Origin: Brasilonema angustatum HA4187-MV1
GTDB taxonomy: Bacteria > Cyanobacteriota > Cyanobacteriia > Cyanobacteriales > Nostocaceae
Direction of reading: 5' to 3'
Assembly (NCBI GenBank): GCA_019359695.1
Contig: JAHHGV010000006.1
Coordinates: 1 to 64,000 of the forward strand
DNA length: 64,000 bases
A program made the position numbers and the translations under genes. Positions within the stretch are counted from its first letter, which is position 1, and each line of letters begins with the position of its first letter. The notes below the pieces were generated by a model. It saw only the letters and a list, made by a program, of their open reading frames with translations, was not told where the DNA came from and searched no databases. Below, in pieces: positions 1 through 9,197 of the stretch.

Positions 1-110
1 AAATTTTTCTAGCCCGTTCCTGACACCGCCCATTAGAGCGAAGCGTCATCCGGTTCGCCACTTGGGACGAGTAGTCGAGGTTTTGGGATTGAGATATTTA
101 TCCTCTTTTT

Positions 111-1703
111 TTGGCGAAGGTATTGTTTAAACAAGGAATTTACCGGACAGTGTACGACCCCACAGCAGGAACGGGGGGAATGCTCTCAGTGTCGGAGGAA
201 TACATTAAAAAGCAAAACCCTAAAGCAAATTTAGGGTTATTTGGGCAAGAATATAATCCTGAATCCTATGCGATTTGCTGTTCTGATTTACTGATTAAAG
301 ATGAGCCGATTAACAATCTTGTCTATGGCGACACCTTGGGGATAAAAAACGCAAAAAGCAAAAGTAATAATTTTTTACCCCGTGATGGTCATCCTGATAA
401 ACAGTTTCACTATATGTTTGCTAATCCGCCCTTTGGGGTGGAATGGAAACCAGAAGAGGATTTTATTAAAGATGAATATGACAATTTAGGATTTAAGGGG
501 CGTTTTGGGGCTGGTGTACCTCGAATTAATGATGGTTCGCTGTTGTTTCTGCAACACATGATATCGAAAATGCACAACCCACCAGAGGAACGAGGTGATG
601 GTTCTCGGATTGCTATTGTGTTTAATGGTTCGCCTTTGTTTACAGGAGATGCGGGAAGTGGTGAAAGTAATATTCGCCGTTGGATTATTGAAAATGACTG
701 GCTTGATGCGGTGATTGCTCTACCTGACCAGATGTTTTATAACACGGGAATTTTTACTTATATTTGGCTGGTGACGAATAAAAAAGCGGCGCATCGTCGG
801 GGGAAAGTTCAGCTTATTGATGGTACTCGCCATTTTCATAAAATGAAAAAGAGTCTCGGTAAAAAGCGCAATGAATTATCTCCTGAGCATATTGCGGAAC
901 TGGTGCGACTGTATGGGGATTTTGAGCAGAATGGTTTAAGTGAGGTGAAATCACACGGGCAGATAGAAAAGCGGGTTTGCTCAAAGATTTTTGATAATCG
1001 GGAGTTTGGGTTTCTCAAAATTACAGTGGAGCGTCCCTTAAGATTAAATTTTCAGGCAAGTGAGGATCGTTTGGCTCGATTGTCAGAGCAGAACGCGTTT
1101 CAGGATTTGGCAACGAGTAAGAAGCGTAAAGATGCTAAGGTGCAACAGTTAGAAATTGAAATAGGTGAAAGCCTCCAAAATCAGATTCTAGATGCTTTGC
1201 GGTGTCTGGACGGCGATCGCCTGTATATGTCCCGTGCTGAATTTATGCGGGATTTGGAACGGGTGTTAAAGAATGCGGGGTTAAAGTTGAAAGAGCCGGT
1301 GATCAAGGCGATTTTAGCAGCGTTGGGTGAGGCTGATCCACAAGCCGAAATCTGTCGGGATAAGAAGGGGAATCCTGAACCGGATAGTAATTTGCGAGAT
1401 ACGGAGATTGTACCTTTACCGGATGATATTACGTTACCGTTGCCCTTAGAGTATGACAAGGATGCGAGTGTAGATGAGTTGGTTAAGTTGGTGAAGGGGC
1501 ATTGTGAAGCATATTGTGAGGCTGAGGTATTGCCCCATGTACCGGATGCTTGGATTGATTTTGATAAAACCAAAGTCGGGTATGAGATTCCGTTGAATCG
1601 TCATTTTTATGTGTATCAGCCGCCCCGTCCTCTGGATGAAATTGAAAATGATATTAAATCACTGGAGTTGGACATTATGGCGATGTTGGGGGAGGTAGTG
1701 TAA
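111..1703 (+). CDS. hsdM: Type I restriction-modification DNA methyltransferase subunit, N-terminally truncated
   Basis: This is the modification subunit of a type I restriction-modification system, which transfers a methyl group from S-adenosylmethionine to adenine within the HsdMSR complex. The AdoMet-binding motif DPTAGTGGM lies at residues 16-24 and the catalytic motif NPPFG at about 105-109. A coiled, charged C-terminal region probably contacts HsdS. Family members normally have 130-170 residues before the AdoMet motif, including a helical domain and an FTP-type motif. Here only 15 residues precede it, the start is a TTG, and an in-frame stop lies at 90-92. Bases 1-110 encode nothing clearly HsdM-like and contain a GCGAAGCGTC-type repeat, so the 5' part is probably lost or frame-disrupted. 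The stop overlaps the hsdS start (TAATG). Confidence 0.85.
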   Translation: MAKVLFKQGIYRTVYDPTAGTGGMLSVSEEYIKKQNPKANLGLFGQEYNPESYAICCSDLLIKDEPINNLVYGDTLGIKNAKSKSNNFLPRDGHPDKQFHYMFANPPFGVEWKPEEDFIKDEYDNLGFKGRFGAGVPRINDGSLLFLQHMISKMHNPPEERGDGSRIAIVFNGSPLFTGDAGSGESNIRRWIIENDWLDAVIALPDQMFYNTGIFTYIWLVTNKKAAHRRGKVQLIDGTRHFHKMKKSLGKKRNELSPEHIAELVRLYGDFEQNGLSEVKSHGQIEKRVCSKIFDNREFGFLKITVERPLRLNFQASEDRLARLSEQNAFQDLATSKKRKDAKVQQLEIEIGESLQNQILDALRCLDGDRLYMSRAEFMRDLERVLKNAGLKLKEPVIKAILAALGEADPQAEICRDKKGNPEPDSNLRDTEIVPLPDDITLPLPLEYDKDASVDELVKLVKGHCEAYCEAEVLPHVPDAWIDFDKTKVGYEIPLNRHFYVYQPPRPLDEIENDIKSLELDIMAMLGEVV

Positions 1704-3058
1704 TGGGTAAGTATCAGGGTTATGAAAAGTATAAGGATTCTGGTGTTGAGTGGTTGGGGGAGATTCCTGAGCATTGGAAAGCTGTTCGAATCAAACATAT
1801 AACCAATCAAATTATTGATGGCGCACATTTTACTCCAACTTATGTTAATGAGGGAATACCATTTTTAAGAGTTACTGATATTGTTCAGGCGAAAAATAAT
1901 TCTATTAACATGAACAATATTAAATTTATTCCCGAAGAGGAACACAATACATTATCTATCAGATGCAAACCAGAAAAAGGAGATTTACTTTACTCTAAAA
2001 ATGGAACAATAGGAGTTCCTAGAATTGTTGACTGGGATTTTGATTTTAGTATTTTTGTTAGTCTATGTCTAATTAAGGTTATAAAACCAAAAGTCAACAT
2101 TGAATTTTTGCAATATTCTTTGTTGGGTAAACTTACAGAAACACAAATTAATATTGGTGCTAAATCGAATACTGTTACTAATTTACACTTAGACAAAATA
2201 AAAGAGTTTTGGGCTACCCTTCCGCCACTGGATGAGCAGAAAACGATCGCCCGCTTCCTCGACCATAAAACCAAACAAATAGACGACCTCATCGCCAAGA
2301 AAGAAACCCTTATTGAAAAACTCGACGAAAAACGCACCGCCCTCATCAGTCACGCTGTCACCAAAGGACTAGATCCAAGCGTCCCGATGAAAGATTCTGG
2401 GGTTGAGTGGTTAGGTCAAATTCCCGAACATTGGGAAGTTAAAAAAACTAAATTTTTGGTAACTAAAATTGGAAGTGGAAAAACACCGAAAGGAGGTTCA
2501 GAAATTTATGTTGATTCTGGTGTAATGTTAATTAGGAGCCAAAATGTGTATGATGAGGGACTTCGTTTAGATGATGTTGTTTATATTGATGATGAGATAG
2601 ATAATCTACAAGCTAATAGTAGAGTATTTCCAAATGATATTTTGCTAAATATTACAGGTGCATCTATTGGTAGAGTAGGTTTAGTTCCTCCTGGTTTTGG
2701 AAAAGCGAATGTAAATCAGCACGTTTGTATATTTAGACCAAATTTAAAAGAAATACTTCCTCAATATTTGCATTTACTTCTTTGTTCTCAAGAGGGAAAA
2801 CAACAAATTTTTTCTTATGAAAACGGCACATCTCGTGAAGGTCTTAATTTTCAACAAGCCGGAAATTTGACTTTTACTATTCCCTCAATTGATATACAAA
2901 AACAAATCACCGAATACTTAGATATAACAACAGCAAAACTTGACAAACAAAAATCCAAGATTCAAGAAGCAATCAAACTATTAAAAGAATATCGCACCGC
3001 CCTCATCACCAACGCCGTCACAGGTAAAATAGATGTACGCCAAGTCTCCATCCGCTAA
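1703..3058 (+). CDS. hsdS: Type I restriction-modification specificity subunit
   Basis: HsdS sets the DNA target for methylation and cleavage by the type I complex. At 451 residues it has the usual two target-recognition domains, each opened by a near-identical motif (SGVEWLGEIPEHW near residue 13, SGVEWLGQIPEHW near 232). Each domain is followed by a conserved helical spacer (LPPLDEQKTIARFLD and IPSIDIQKQITEYLD) ending in RTALI. This internal duplication is the hallmark of the family. The ATG overlaps the hsdM stop, with a GGGGGAGG ribosome-binding site just upstream inside hsdM, so the two are translationally coupled. The recognition domains are AT-rich, while the central spacer after about position 2230 is rich in C, suggesting a mosaic origin. 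Confidence 0.95.
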   Translation: MGKYQGYEKYKDSGVEWLGEIPEHWKAVRIKHITNQIIDGAHFTPTYVNEGIPFLRVTDIVQAKNNSINMNNIKFIPEEEHNTLSIRCKPEKGDLLYSKNGTIGVPRIVDWDFDFSIFVSLCLIKVIKPKVNIEFLQYSLLGKLTETQINIGAKSNTVTNLHLDKIKEFWATLPPLDEQKTIARFLDHKTKQIDDLIAKKETLIEKLDEKRTALISHAVTKGLDPSVPMKDSGVEWLGQIPEHWEVKKTKFLVTKIGSGKTPKGGSEIYVDSGVMLIRSQNVYDEGLRLDDVVYIDDEIDNLQANSRVFPNDILLNITGASIGRVGLVPPGFGKANVNQHVCIFRPNLKEILPQYLHLLLCSQEGKQQIFSYENGTSREGLNFQQAGNLTFTIPSIDIQKQITEYLDITTAKLDKQKSKIQEAIKLLKEYRTALITNAVTGKIDVRQVSIR

Positions 3059-3072
3059 CCCCAGAACCCACT

Positions 3073-3303
3073 ATGACACAAATCACCCTTTGCGACCTCC
3101 CCGAAACCGTCCAAAATCTAATTAACCAAGCTCAAAAAACAGGCGAACCCCTCACCATCATCCAAAATGGTATCCCCTTCGCCATCATTTCCCCCATTAA
3201 GAAAAAATCTCTCCTGGAAACCCTTTCTGCCCTTGAACCACTGGACGAAGACTTTGCCGATGTGGACGAAGGATTATTACCCTTAGATGATATTAAGTTT
3301 TAA
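3073..3303 (+). CDS. Antitoxin-like protein (Phd/YefM or VapB type)
   Basis: A 76-residue acidic protein beginning 14 bases after hsdS. Its N-terminal half (ITLCDLPETVQNLINQA, then GEPLTIIQNGIPFAIISPI) resembles the short antitoxins that bind DNA as dimers and neutralise a toxin partner. The acidic C-terminal tail (LDEDFADVDEGLLPLDD) would be the toxin-binding part. No PIN, RelE or Doc toxin follows; the next gene is a Rpn-type nuclease. It is therefore an orphan antitoxin, or it acts with an unrecognised partner. Position and spacing suggest co-transcription with hsdMS. The exact antitoxin family is not certain. Confidence 0.6.
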   Translation: MTQITLCDLPETVQNLINQAQKTGEPLTIIQNGIPFAIISPIKKKSLLETLSALEPLDEDFADVDEGLLPLDDIKF

Positions 3304-3342
3304 AAATGAGTTATTTATTGTTTAATTAAATAATAAAAAAGC

Positions 3343-4254
3343 ATGATAGATCACGATAGACTCTTTAAAGAATTAATCCAGACTTTCTTTTGGGAATTTA
3401 TAGAACTGTTTCTACCAGAAGTATTAGACTATGTAGCTAAAGACAGCCTCACCTTTTTACCAGAAGAAATATTTACTGATGTCACATCTGGAGATAAAAG
3501 AAAAATCGATTTACTAGCCCAAGTCAAATGGAGAGAACAAGACACCTACTTTCTCATTCACCTAGAAAATCAAGCATATAATCAAAAAGAATTTGAACGG
3601 CGGATGTTTCATTACTTCGCCCGTTTAGATGCTAAATATTTATTACCTATATTCCCTATAGTTATTTTCTCCTACGACGAACCAAAACGCCAAGAAAAAA
3701 GCCAATATACAGTTAACTTCCCTAACAGAAAAATTCTAGAATTTAACTACGTCGCCATTCAATTAAATAACCTCAACTGGCGCAATTTTTTAAATAAACC
3801 AAACCCCGTAGCAGCCGCATTAATGGCAAAAATGGACTTTAACCCAGAAGAAAGAGTCCGCGTAAAACTAGAGTGCTTAAGGATGTTAGTAACCTTGCAG
3901 TTAAACCCTGCTAAAATGGAATTAATTTCCGGTTTTATTGACACCTATCTCAAATTAAACGCTACAGAAGAACAAGCACTTGATACCGAACTAAAACAAG
4001 CCAACTTAGTTGAAGAGGAAGGAATCATGGAAATTGTCACCAGTTGGATGCAAAAAGGAATTGAAAGAGGAATTGAACGAGGAGAAAAAAAAATTGTTAA
4101 AAAGCTACTAAAACGCCGATTTAATAATATTGATTCCACTTTAGAAAACCGCATTGAGCGCTTATCTTCAGAACAATTAGAAAACCTAGCAGATGCAATT
4201 TTTGATTTCCAATCTCTAGAAGAGCTGATCAATTGGTTAGACCAACAAACTTGA
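3343..4254 (+). CDS. Rpn family PD-(D/E)XK nuclease with C-terminal DUF4351 domain
   Basis: A 303-residue protein opening with DHDRLFKELIQTFF, typical of the Rpn/YhgA-like family (recombination-promoting nucleases once annotated as transposases). The putative PD-(D/E)XK core is visible as KIDLLAQVKW followed by HLENQ at about residues 55-85. The C-terminal part (RGIERGEKKIVKKLLKRRF, then LSSEQLENLADAIFDF) is a DUF4351 segment common in cyanobacterial members. The ATG is 39 bases after the antitoxin stop. It sits inside the type I R-M locus, between hsdS and hsdR, so it is probably accessory or defence-linked. The function is a family inference; no target is known. Confidence 0.85.
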   Translation: MIDHDRLFKELIQTFFWEFIELFLPEVLDYVAKDSLTFLPEEIFTDVTSGDKRKIDLLAQVKWREQDTYFLIHLENQAYNQKEFERRMFHYFARLDAKYLLPIFPIVIFSYDEPKRQEKSQYTVNFPNRKILEFNYVAIQLNNLNWRNFLNKPNPVAAALMAKMDFNPEERVRVKLECLRMLVTLQLNPAKMELISGFIDTYLKLNATEEQALDTELKQANLVEEEGIMEIVTSWMQKGIERGIERGEKKIVKKLLKRRFNNIDSTLENRIERLSSEQLENLADAIFDFQSLEELINWLDQQT

Positions 4255-4295
4255 TTAATTTTAATATTTTTTATAATTGAAATCAACGTGAATTC

Positions 4296-4373
4296 GTAGG
4301 GTGTGTTATGCCGTAGACTAACGCACCTTGAATGCTGTGTCGGTGCGTTGCGCTGCGCGACAACACACCCTAC
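4296..4373. repeat. Nested inverted repeat between rpn-like gene and hsdR
   Basis: GTAGGGTGTGTT at 4296-4307 is the exact reverse complement of AACACACCCTAC at 4362-4373. An inner pair, AACGCACC (4320-4327) and GGTGCGTT (4342-4349), nests inside. The whole would fold into a long hairpin. It looks like a dispersed cyanobacterial palindromic element rather than a terminator, since no T-tract follows. Confidence 0.8.
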
Positions 4374-4414
4374 ATTTATTTATACTTTATTGATTAAATT
4401 TATACTTCATACTC

Positions 4415-7400
4415 ATGCACACAGAAAACAAATTTGAGGACATCATCGAACGGGAACTCCTGCAACTCAGTGGCTATCACCAAGGTAAAGCAAACGACTA
4501 CGACCCAGAAACCGCCCTTTTCCCCACGGAAATCATCAACTTTATCCAAACCACCCAGCCCACACAATGGAAACGCCTAGCCAACAACAGCGATGCCCAG
4601 AAAATCGTTATAGATAGTCTCACCAAAGAACTCAAAAGCCGAGGAATGCTCGATGTTCTCCGCAATGGCTTCAAATGCTATGGTAAAACCCTGCGAGTTG
4701 CCTACTTCCAGCCGAACACAGGCATGAACCCCGAAACCTTGGCACTCTACGAAAAAAATCGCCTCACCATCACCCGCCAAGTCACCATCAAAACCGGACG
4801 TATTCCCGATATTCTCCTCAGCATCAACGGTTTACCCATCGCTACTATCGAACTCAAAAACCCCCTCACCGGGCAAACATACCAAAACGCCATCTACCAA
4901 TACAGAACCGAGAGAGATCCCAAAGACCTGCTATTTGCCTTTAAACAACGGTGCTTAGTCCATTTCGTCGTAGATACCGAAGAAGTTTGGATGACCACCA
5001 AACTGGCTGGAGAAAGTACCCATTTCCTACCCTTCAACAAAGGTAATAATCACGGTGCAGGCAACCCAGTGGGAGACAATGAAGAATATCGCACCAGTTA
5101 TTTTTGGCTAGAAGTTTTACAAAAAGATAGCCTTTTGGACATCTTAGCCCGTTTTCTCCACATCGAAATTAAAGAAACCAAAATTCCTACCGCCACTGGT
5201 GTTAATTACCAGAAAAAAGAAACCCTGGTTTTCCCCCGCTACCATCAACTTGATGTGGTTCGTAAACTCATCGCCCACACCAAACAACACAAAGCCGGAC
5301 ATAATTATTTGATTCAGCATTCGGCAGGATCAGGAAAATCAAACTCTATTGCTTGGTTAGCCCATCGCCTGTCCAACCTCCATGACAACCAAGACGAAAA
5401 AATTTTTCATACCGTTGTCGTCATCACGGATCGCACCGTACTAGATCAACAACTGCAAAACACTATCTATCAGTTTGATCATAAAGCCGGAGTTGTCCAG
5501 AAAATTGATGAGAACACCCAACAACTGGTTACAGCCCTCAGCGACGGTGTACCCATCATCATTTCCACCGTCCAGAAATTCCCTTTCATCACTAAAGCCA
5601 TCGAGACTTTAGCGAAAAAAGGTAAAACCATAGACATTACCACCAAAGATAAACGTTTTGCCGTCATCGTTGATGAAGCCCACGGCTCCCAAACCGGAGA
5701 AACCGCCACAGAACTCCGCAAAATCCTGAATAAAGATGGTATCGAATCAGCGATCGCCGCCCAACTCCTGGAAGATGAACTTGAGGAAGATGATCTCACT
5801 GATGAAGCCAAAAAACAACTACTAAAAGAACAAATCAGCCGCACCAAACAACCAAACCTCAGCTATTTCGCCTTTACCGCTACCCCCAAGTACAAAACCC
5901 AACTCGTATTCGATGAACCCGGAGAGAACGGCAAAGCCCCCTTCCATCTCTACACTATGCGCCAAGCGATTGAAGAAGGCTATATTAAAGACGTTTTGGC
6001 AAATTACACCTGCTACGATCGCTATTACGAACTCATCCGCACCTGTGAAGATAACCCCGACTTACCTCGTCGCCAAGCAGCCAAGGCGATCGCCCGATTT
6101 CTCGAACTCCATTCCCACAACATCGCCCAAAAAGTAGAAATCATCATTGAACATTTCCGTAATCATACCCGCCACAAAATTGGGGGTAGAGCTAAAGCAA
6201 TGGTTGTCACCCGTTCCCGTGAACACGCCATTAAATACAAACTCGCCTTCGATAAATACATTAAAGAAAAAGGGTATAGCGATATTAAATCCCTAGTTGC
6301 CTTTTCTGGTTCTATTACCCTTGATGAGTTACCCGGAGAAACATTTACTGAAGTCAACATGAATGGTGGCATCAAAACTTCAGAAATTCCTGATAAATTT
6401 GCCAGCGATGCCTATCAAGTGCTGCTTGTCGCCAACAAATTTCAAACCGAATTTGATCAACCATTGCTTCATACTATGTTTGTTGATAAACGACTGGATG
6501 GAGTCCAAGCCGTCCAGACTTTATCTCGCTTAAACCGTACCACCACAGGCAAAGAAGATATTTTCGTTTTAGATTTCGTCAATAAACCCGAAGACATCTA
6601 CAAAGCCTTTAAACCCTACTACGAAGAAACGCCCGTTGGAGAAACCGCCGATCCGCAACAATTAAATGATCTGTCTTACCAGCTTTATGAATGGCAACTT
6701 TTTAGCCAAGACGATGTAAACCAGTGGTGTGAAATTTGGTTTCGCCCAAAAACCTCCCTCACCGGAGGCGAACACAAAAAATTAAATACATTACTAGATC
6801 CGATTATTGAAAATTATAAAGTCCTCCAAGACTCAGATAAAGAACAATTTAAAAGCCAACTTACCAGCTTCCGCAATCTCTACCTATTCCTTGCCCAGAT
6901 TATTCCTTACCAAGATTCAGAACTCGAAAAGCTTTATGCCTATGGACGTTTCCTACTAAAGAAATTACCCCGTAGTCCCCAAGCTCCAAAAATTGATTTA
7001 TCTGGGGATATAGAACTAAAATTTTATCGCCTGGAAAAAATCAGTGAAGGGAAAATTGATTTAACCGAAGGTAAAGCAGAACCATTACGAGGTGCTAGTG
7101 CATTGGGAACTCGCCAGCCAGATAAAGAAGTCCCCTTATCCCAGCTTATTGACTCCCTTAATGAACGTTTTAGTACTAACTTCACTCCAGCCGACCAACT
7201 CTTTTTTGAGCAAATTACTGAAACGGCGATCGCTAATGACTCCATCAAACAAGCAGCTCAAGTCAATACAAAAGAAAACTTTGCCCCGGTTCTAGAAAAG
7301 CATCTTGAAAATCTATTTATCGAACGCATGGACGGTAACGAAAAAATCTTTATGCAAGTGATGAATAGTGAAGAATTTAAAGCAGTTGTGTTTGAAAAAT

Positions 7401-7447
7401 TACTATCCAGTATTTATGAGAGTATCAACAGTGAGCGGTCAGATTAG
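4415..7447 (+). CDS. hsdR: Type I restriction endonuclease, R subunit
   Basis: HsdR is the ATP-dependent translocase and nuclease of the type I system. The N-terminal PD-(D/E)XK nuclease is visible as GRIPDILLSI followed by ATIELKNP (E146, K148). The superfamily 2 motor follows: Walker A SAGSGKS at 303-309, DEAH box at 420-423, FTATP further on, and a helicase C-terminal part (QTLSRLNR). The remainder is a helical C-terminal region that binds HsdM/HsdS. The length of 1010 residues is normal and the frame is intact. It is separated from hsdMS by the antitoxin-like and Rpn-like genes, an unusual split. Codon use favours C, in contrast to the G-rich hsdM. Confidence 0.95.
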   Translation: MHTENKFEDIIERELLQLSGYHQGKANDYDPETALFPTEIINFIQTTQPTQWKRLANNSDAQKIVIDSLTKELKSRGMLDVLRNGFKCYGKTLRVAYFQPNTGMNPETLALYEKNRLTITRQVTIKTGRIPDILLSINGLPIATIELKNPLTGQTYQNAIYQYRTERDPKDLLFAFKQRCLVHFVVDTEEVWMTTKLAGESTHFLPFNKGNNHGAGNPVGDNEEYRTSYFWLEVLQKDSLLDILARFLHIEIKETKIPTATGVNYQKKETLVFPRYHQLDVVRKLIAHTKQHKAGHNYLIQHSAGSGKSNSIAWLAHRLSNLHDNQDEKIFHTVVVITDRTVLDQQLQNTIYQFDHKAGVVQKIDENTQQLVTALSDGVPIIISTVQKFPFITKAIETLAKKGKTIDITTKDKRFAVIVDEAHGSQTGETATELRKILNKDGIESAIAAQLLEDELEEDDLTDEAKKQLLKEQISRTKQPNLSYFAFTATPKYKTQLVFDEPGENGKAPFHLYTMRQAIEEGYIKDVLANYTCYDRYYELIRTCEDNPDLPRRQAAKAIARFLELHSHNIAQKVEIIIEHFRNHTRHKIGGRAKAMVVTRSREHAIKYKLAFDKYIKEKGYSDIKSLVAFSGSITLDELPGETFTEVNMNGGIKTSEIPDKFASDAYQVLLVANKFQTEFDQPLLHTMFVDKRLDGVQAVQTLSRLNRTTTGKEDIFVLDFVNKPEDIYKAFKPYYEETPVGETADPQQLNDLSYQLYEWQLFSQDDVNQWCEIWFRPKTSLTGGEHKKLNTLLDPIIENYKVLQDSDKEQFKSQLTSFRNLYLFLAQIIPYQDSELEKLYAYGRFLLKKLPRSPQAPKIDLSGDIELKFYRLEKISEGKIDLTEGKAEPLRGASALGTRQPDKEVPLSQLIDSLNERFSTNFTPADQLFFEQITETAIANDSIKQAAQVNTKENFAPVLEKHLENLFIERMDGNEKIFMQVMNSEEFKAVVFEKLLSSIYESINSERSD

Positions 7448-7662
7448 CACTTGAGGCATTGGCAGCGATCGCTGCTAAATCTCCATGTGAAACCGATTCA
7501 GCCTAGTTTATGACACTAACTGGAGTTTAGACTAAAGTAAGCACTGTTCCCAACAAAGAAAACTGAGTGTTGTGAGCCTCTCACGCTTCGCTACAAAATC
7601 GCTACAGTGTAGGTACTTCACGATCAGAATATAAAACAAATCATTGGGAGGAAGCGATCGCC

Positions 7663-8214
7663 ATGACTGTTATTGCTGCTAAGTGGACGATTGACGAGTA
7701 TCACCGCATGATTGCTGCTGGTATTTTGAGCGATCGCAATGTTGAACTGCTTAAAGGAGAAATTGTAGAAATGTCGCCAGAAGGAGAACCTCATGCTTAT
7801 TCTAGTGATGAAGCGGGTGAGTATCTAGCAAGGTTATTGGGTGAACGCGCCAAGGTTCGTCAAGCCAAGCCTATCACTTTACCCAATGATTCGGAACCTG
7901 AACCAGATATTGCGATTGTCCAACGCTTAGGACGTGAGTATCGAGAACATCACCCGTATCCAGAAAATATCTTCTGGCTGATTGAGTATGCTAACTCTAG
8001 TTTAGAGAAAGATTTAGAGATTAAAAGCAAAATCTATGCAGAAGTGGGTATCCCAGAATATTGGGTAGTCAACCTCAAAAAGCTGCACTTAGTGATATTT
8101 CGAGAGCCTTTAGACGGAGAGTACGCCGCAAAACTCACACTGACTGCGGGAACAATTCAACCGCTTGCATTCCCAGATATTTCTGTGTCGGTGGAGCAGA
8201 TTATCAATAGTTGA
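7663..8214 (+). CDS. Uma2 family (DUF820) endonuclease-like protein
   Basis: A 183-residue protein of the Uma2 family, PD-(D/E)XK-fold proteins greatly expanded in cyanobacteria; their substrate is unknown. Family features seen are the N-terminal WTIDEYHRMIAAGIL, VELLKGEIVEMSPEG, the EPEPDIAIV strand carrying the PD motif, and the EYANSSLEKDLEIKSKIYAE helix with GIPEYWVV. The start is set by a strong GGGAGGA about 11 bases upstream; a GCGATCGC site lies between it and the ATG. It stands alone after hsdR, with 215 bases of non-coding DNA between. Confidence 0.9.
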   Translation: MTVIAAKWTIDEYHRMIAAGILSDRNVELLKGEIVEMSPEGEPHAYSSDEAGEYLARLLGERAKVRQAKPITLPNDSEPEPDIAIVQRLGREYREHHPYPENIFWLIEYANSSLEKDLEIKSKIYAEVGIPEYWVVNLKKLHLVIFREPLDGEYAAKLTLTAGTIQPLAFPDISVSVEQIINS

Positions 8215-8442
8215 AAACATCAGAGGAATTTTAGTCTCAAAATATTATAATCCCTATAGCTACAGTTTCCCTGCGGATCAAGTCAGCTAACAAACTATCC
8301 CTTTGAGAGAATTAGTTACCTAGGAGTGTTGAGTTTACTGAATCCTTATCAAGAACGCCAAGTGGTAAATTGCAAAAGGGCAAACTTCGGGAAAAATATT
8401 GGCAAGGCTATCAACGAAAAATTAATTAACACACTAGCCGTG

Positions 8443-8739
8443 ATGAAATATGTTGCCTTTGTGTTACTATTGGTACTCTCTTTAGCAGTAGCATTTCCAG
8501 CTCTTGCATCAGTGTGTCGCAATTGGGATGGTCACCAACTCTGCATTGTTGATATTAAACGAAGTGCCAAAAATTATTGGGAATATAGAGCAGCTGTTAG
8601 CATAGATGGAGTCAAAAGACCTATCGAGGTCTACAACTGTCGCTCTAGAGTCAAGGTTCTGCAAGATGGGACTGCTTTGCCATTTGAGCATAACGATCCT
8701 GGCGAATTGATATGCAGTTTTTTCAAGAAGTATAACTAA
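8443..8739 (+). CDS. Small exported protein of unknown function
   Basis: I do not recognise this gene. From the ATG at 8443 it encodes 98 residues beginning with a classical signal peptide (MKYVAFVLLLVLSLAVAF followed by PALAS), so the product is probably secreted to the periplasm or beyond. The mature part has four cysteines, which could form disulfides, and the polar stretch CRNWDGHQLCIVDIKRSAKN. The frame stays open upstream to 8326 through a TTG, but that extension would bury the signal sequence, so the internal ATG is preferred. Confidence 0.65.
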   Translation: MKYVAFVLLLVLSLAVAFPALASVCRNWDGHQLCIVDIKRSAKNYWEYRAAVSIDGVKRPIEVYNCRSRVKVLQDGTALPFEHNDPGELICSFFKKYN

Positions 8740-9197
8740 TCAACCAGACTTGAGAGCAGATACCGTGCAATCAATATCTGCTATGTGCTGCAATACACCA
8801 TATCCTCGCAAATGCGATTATGGCGGTTTTCATTTCAATGCAGTACACTTGGACTCCTCCTCGCGAATTCAGGGAGGAGCGGTTTTAGCATCAGCTATAG
8901 CCGGGATGAGGTTGAAACTCACCATTAGCAAAGAAAGTGTTAAGCAATAATGCTTATTGATAAAAATGCGCTGTCTTAACTTTTCACAGCCCAGGTGGAA
9001 TGAACTGAAATTGATGCTATGATTCGACAGGGAATAGCCGCTGGTTCATGCTATCCTGCCGATTAATGTAGATGGTAAATCTTTAAAATCAAAGATTGCC
9101 AGCACACAGGCTCAAAGTGCTGATGTTTGCCAGTCACTACACCAACATTGTTAAATAAGACTTGTTGAGGCTGCTGTTAGGAAGAAAGCACAATAAC
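8740..9197. other. Non-coding stretch upstream of the TonB-like gene
   Basis: About 460 bases with no convincing gene. A 66-codon open frame at 8750-8950 lacks a ribosome-binding site and any recognisable family feature, so it is not called. An imperfect palindrome (CTCCTCGCGAATTCAGGGAG) lies near 8854. The promoter of the downstream gene should be in this stretch but no clear boxes stand out. Confidence 0.5.

Noticed and set aside
8750-8950. 66-codon open frame after the small exported protein
   Set aside because: No ribosome-binding site, no family features, and it spans an imperfect palindrome.
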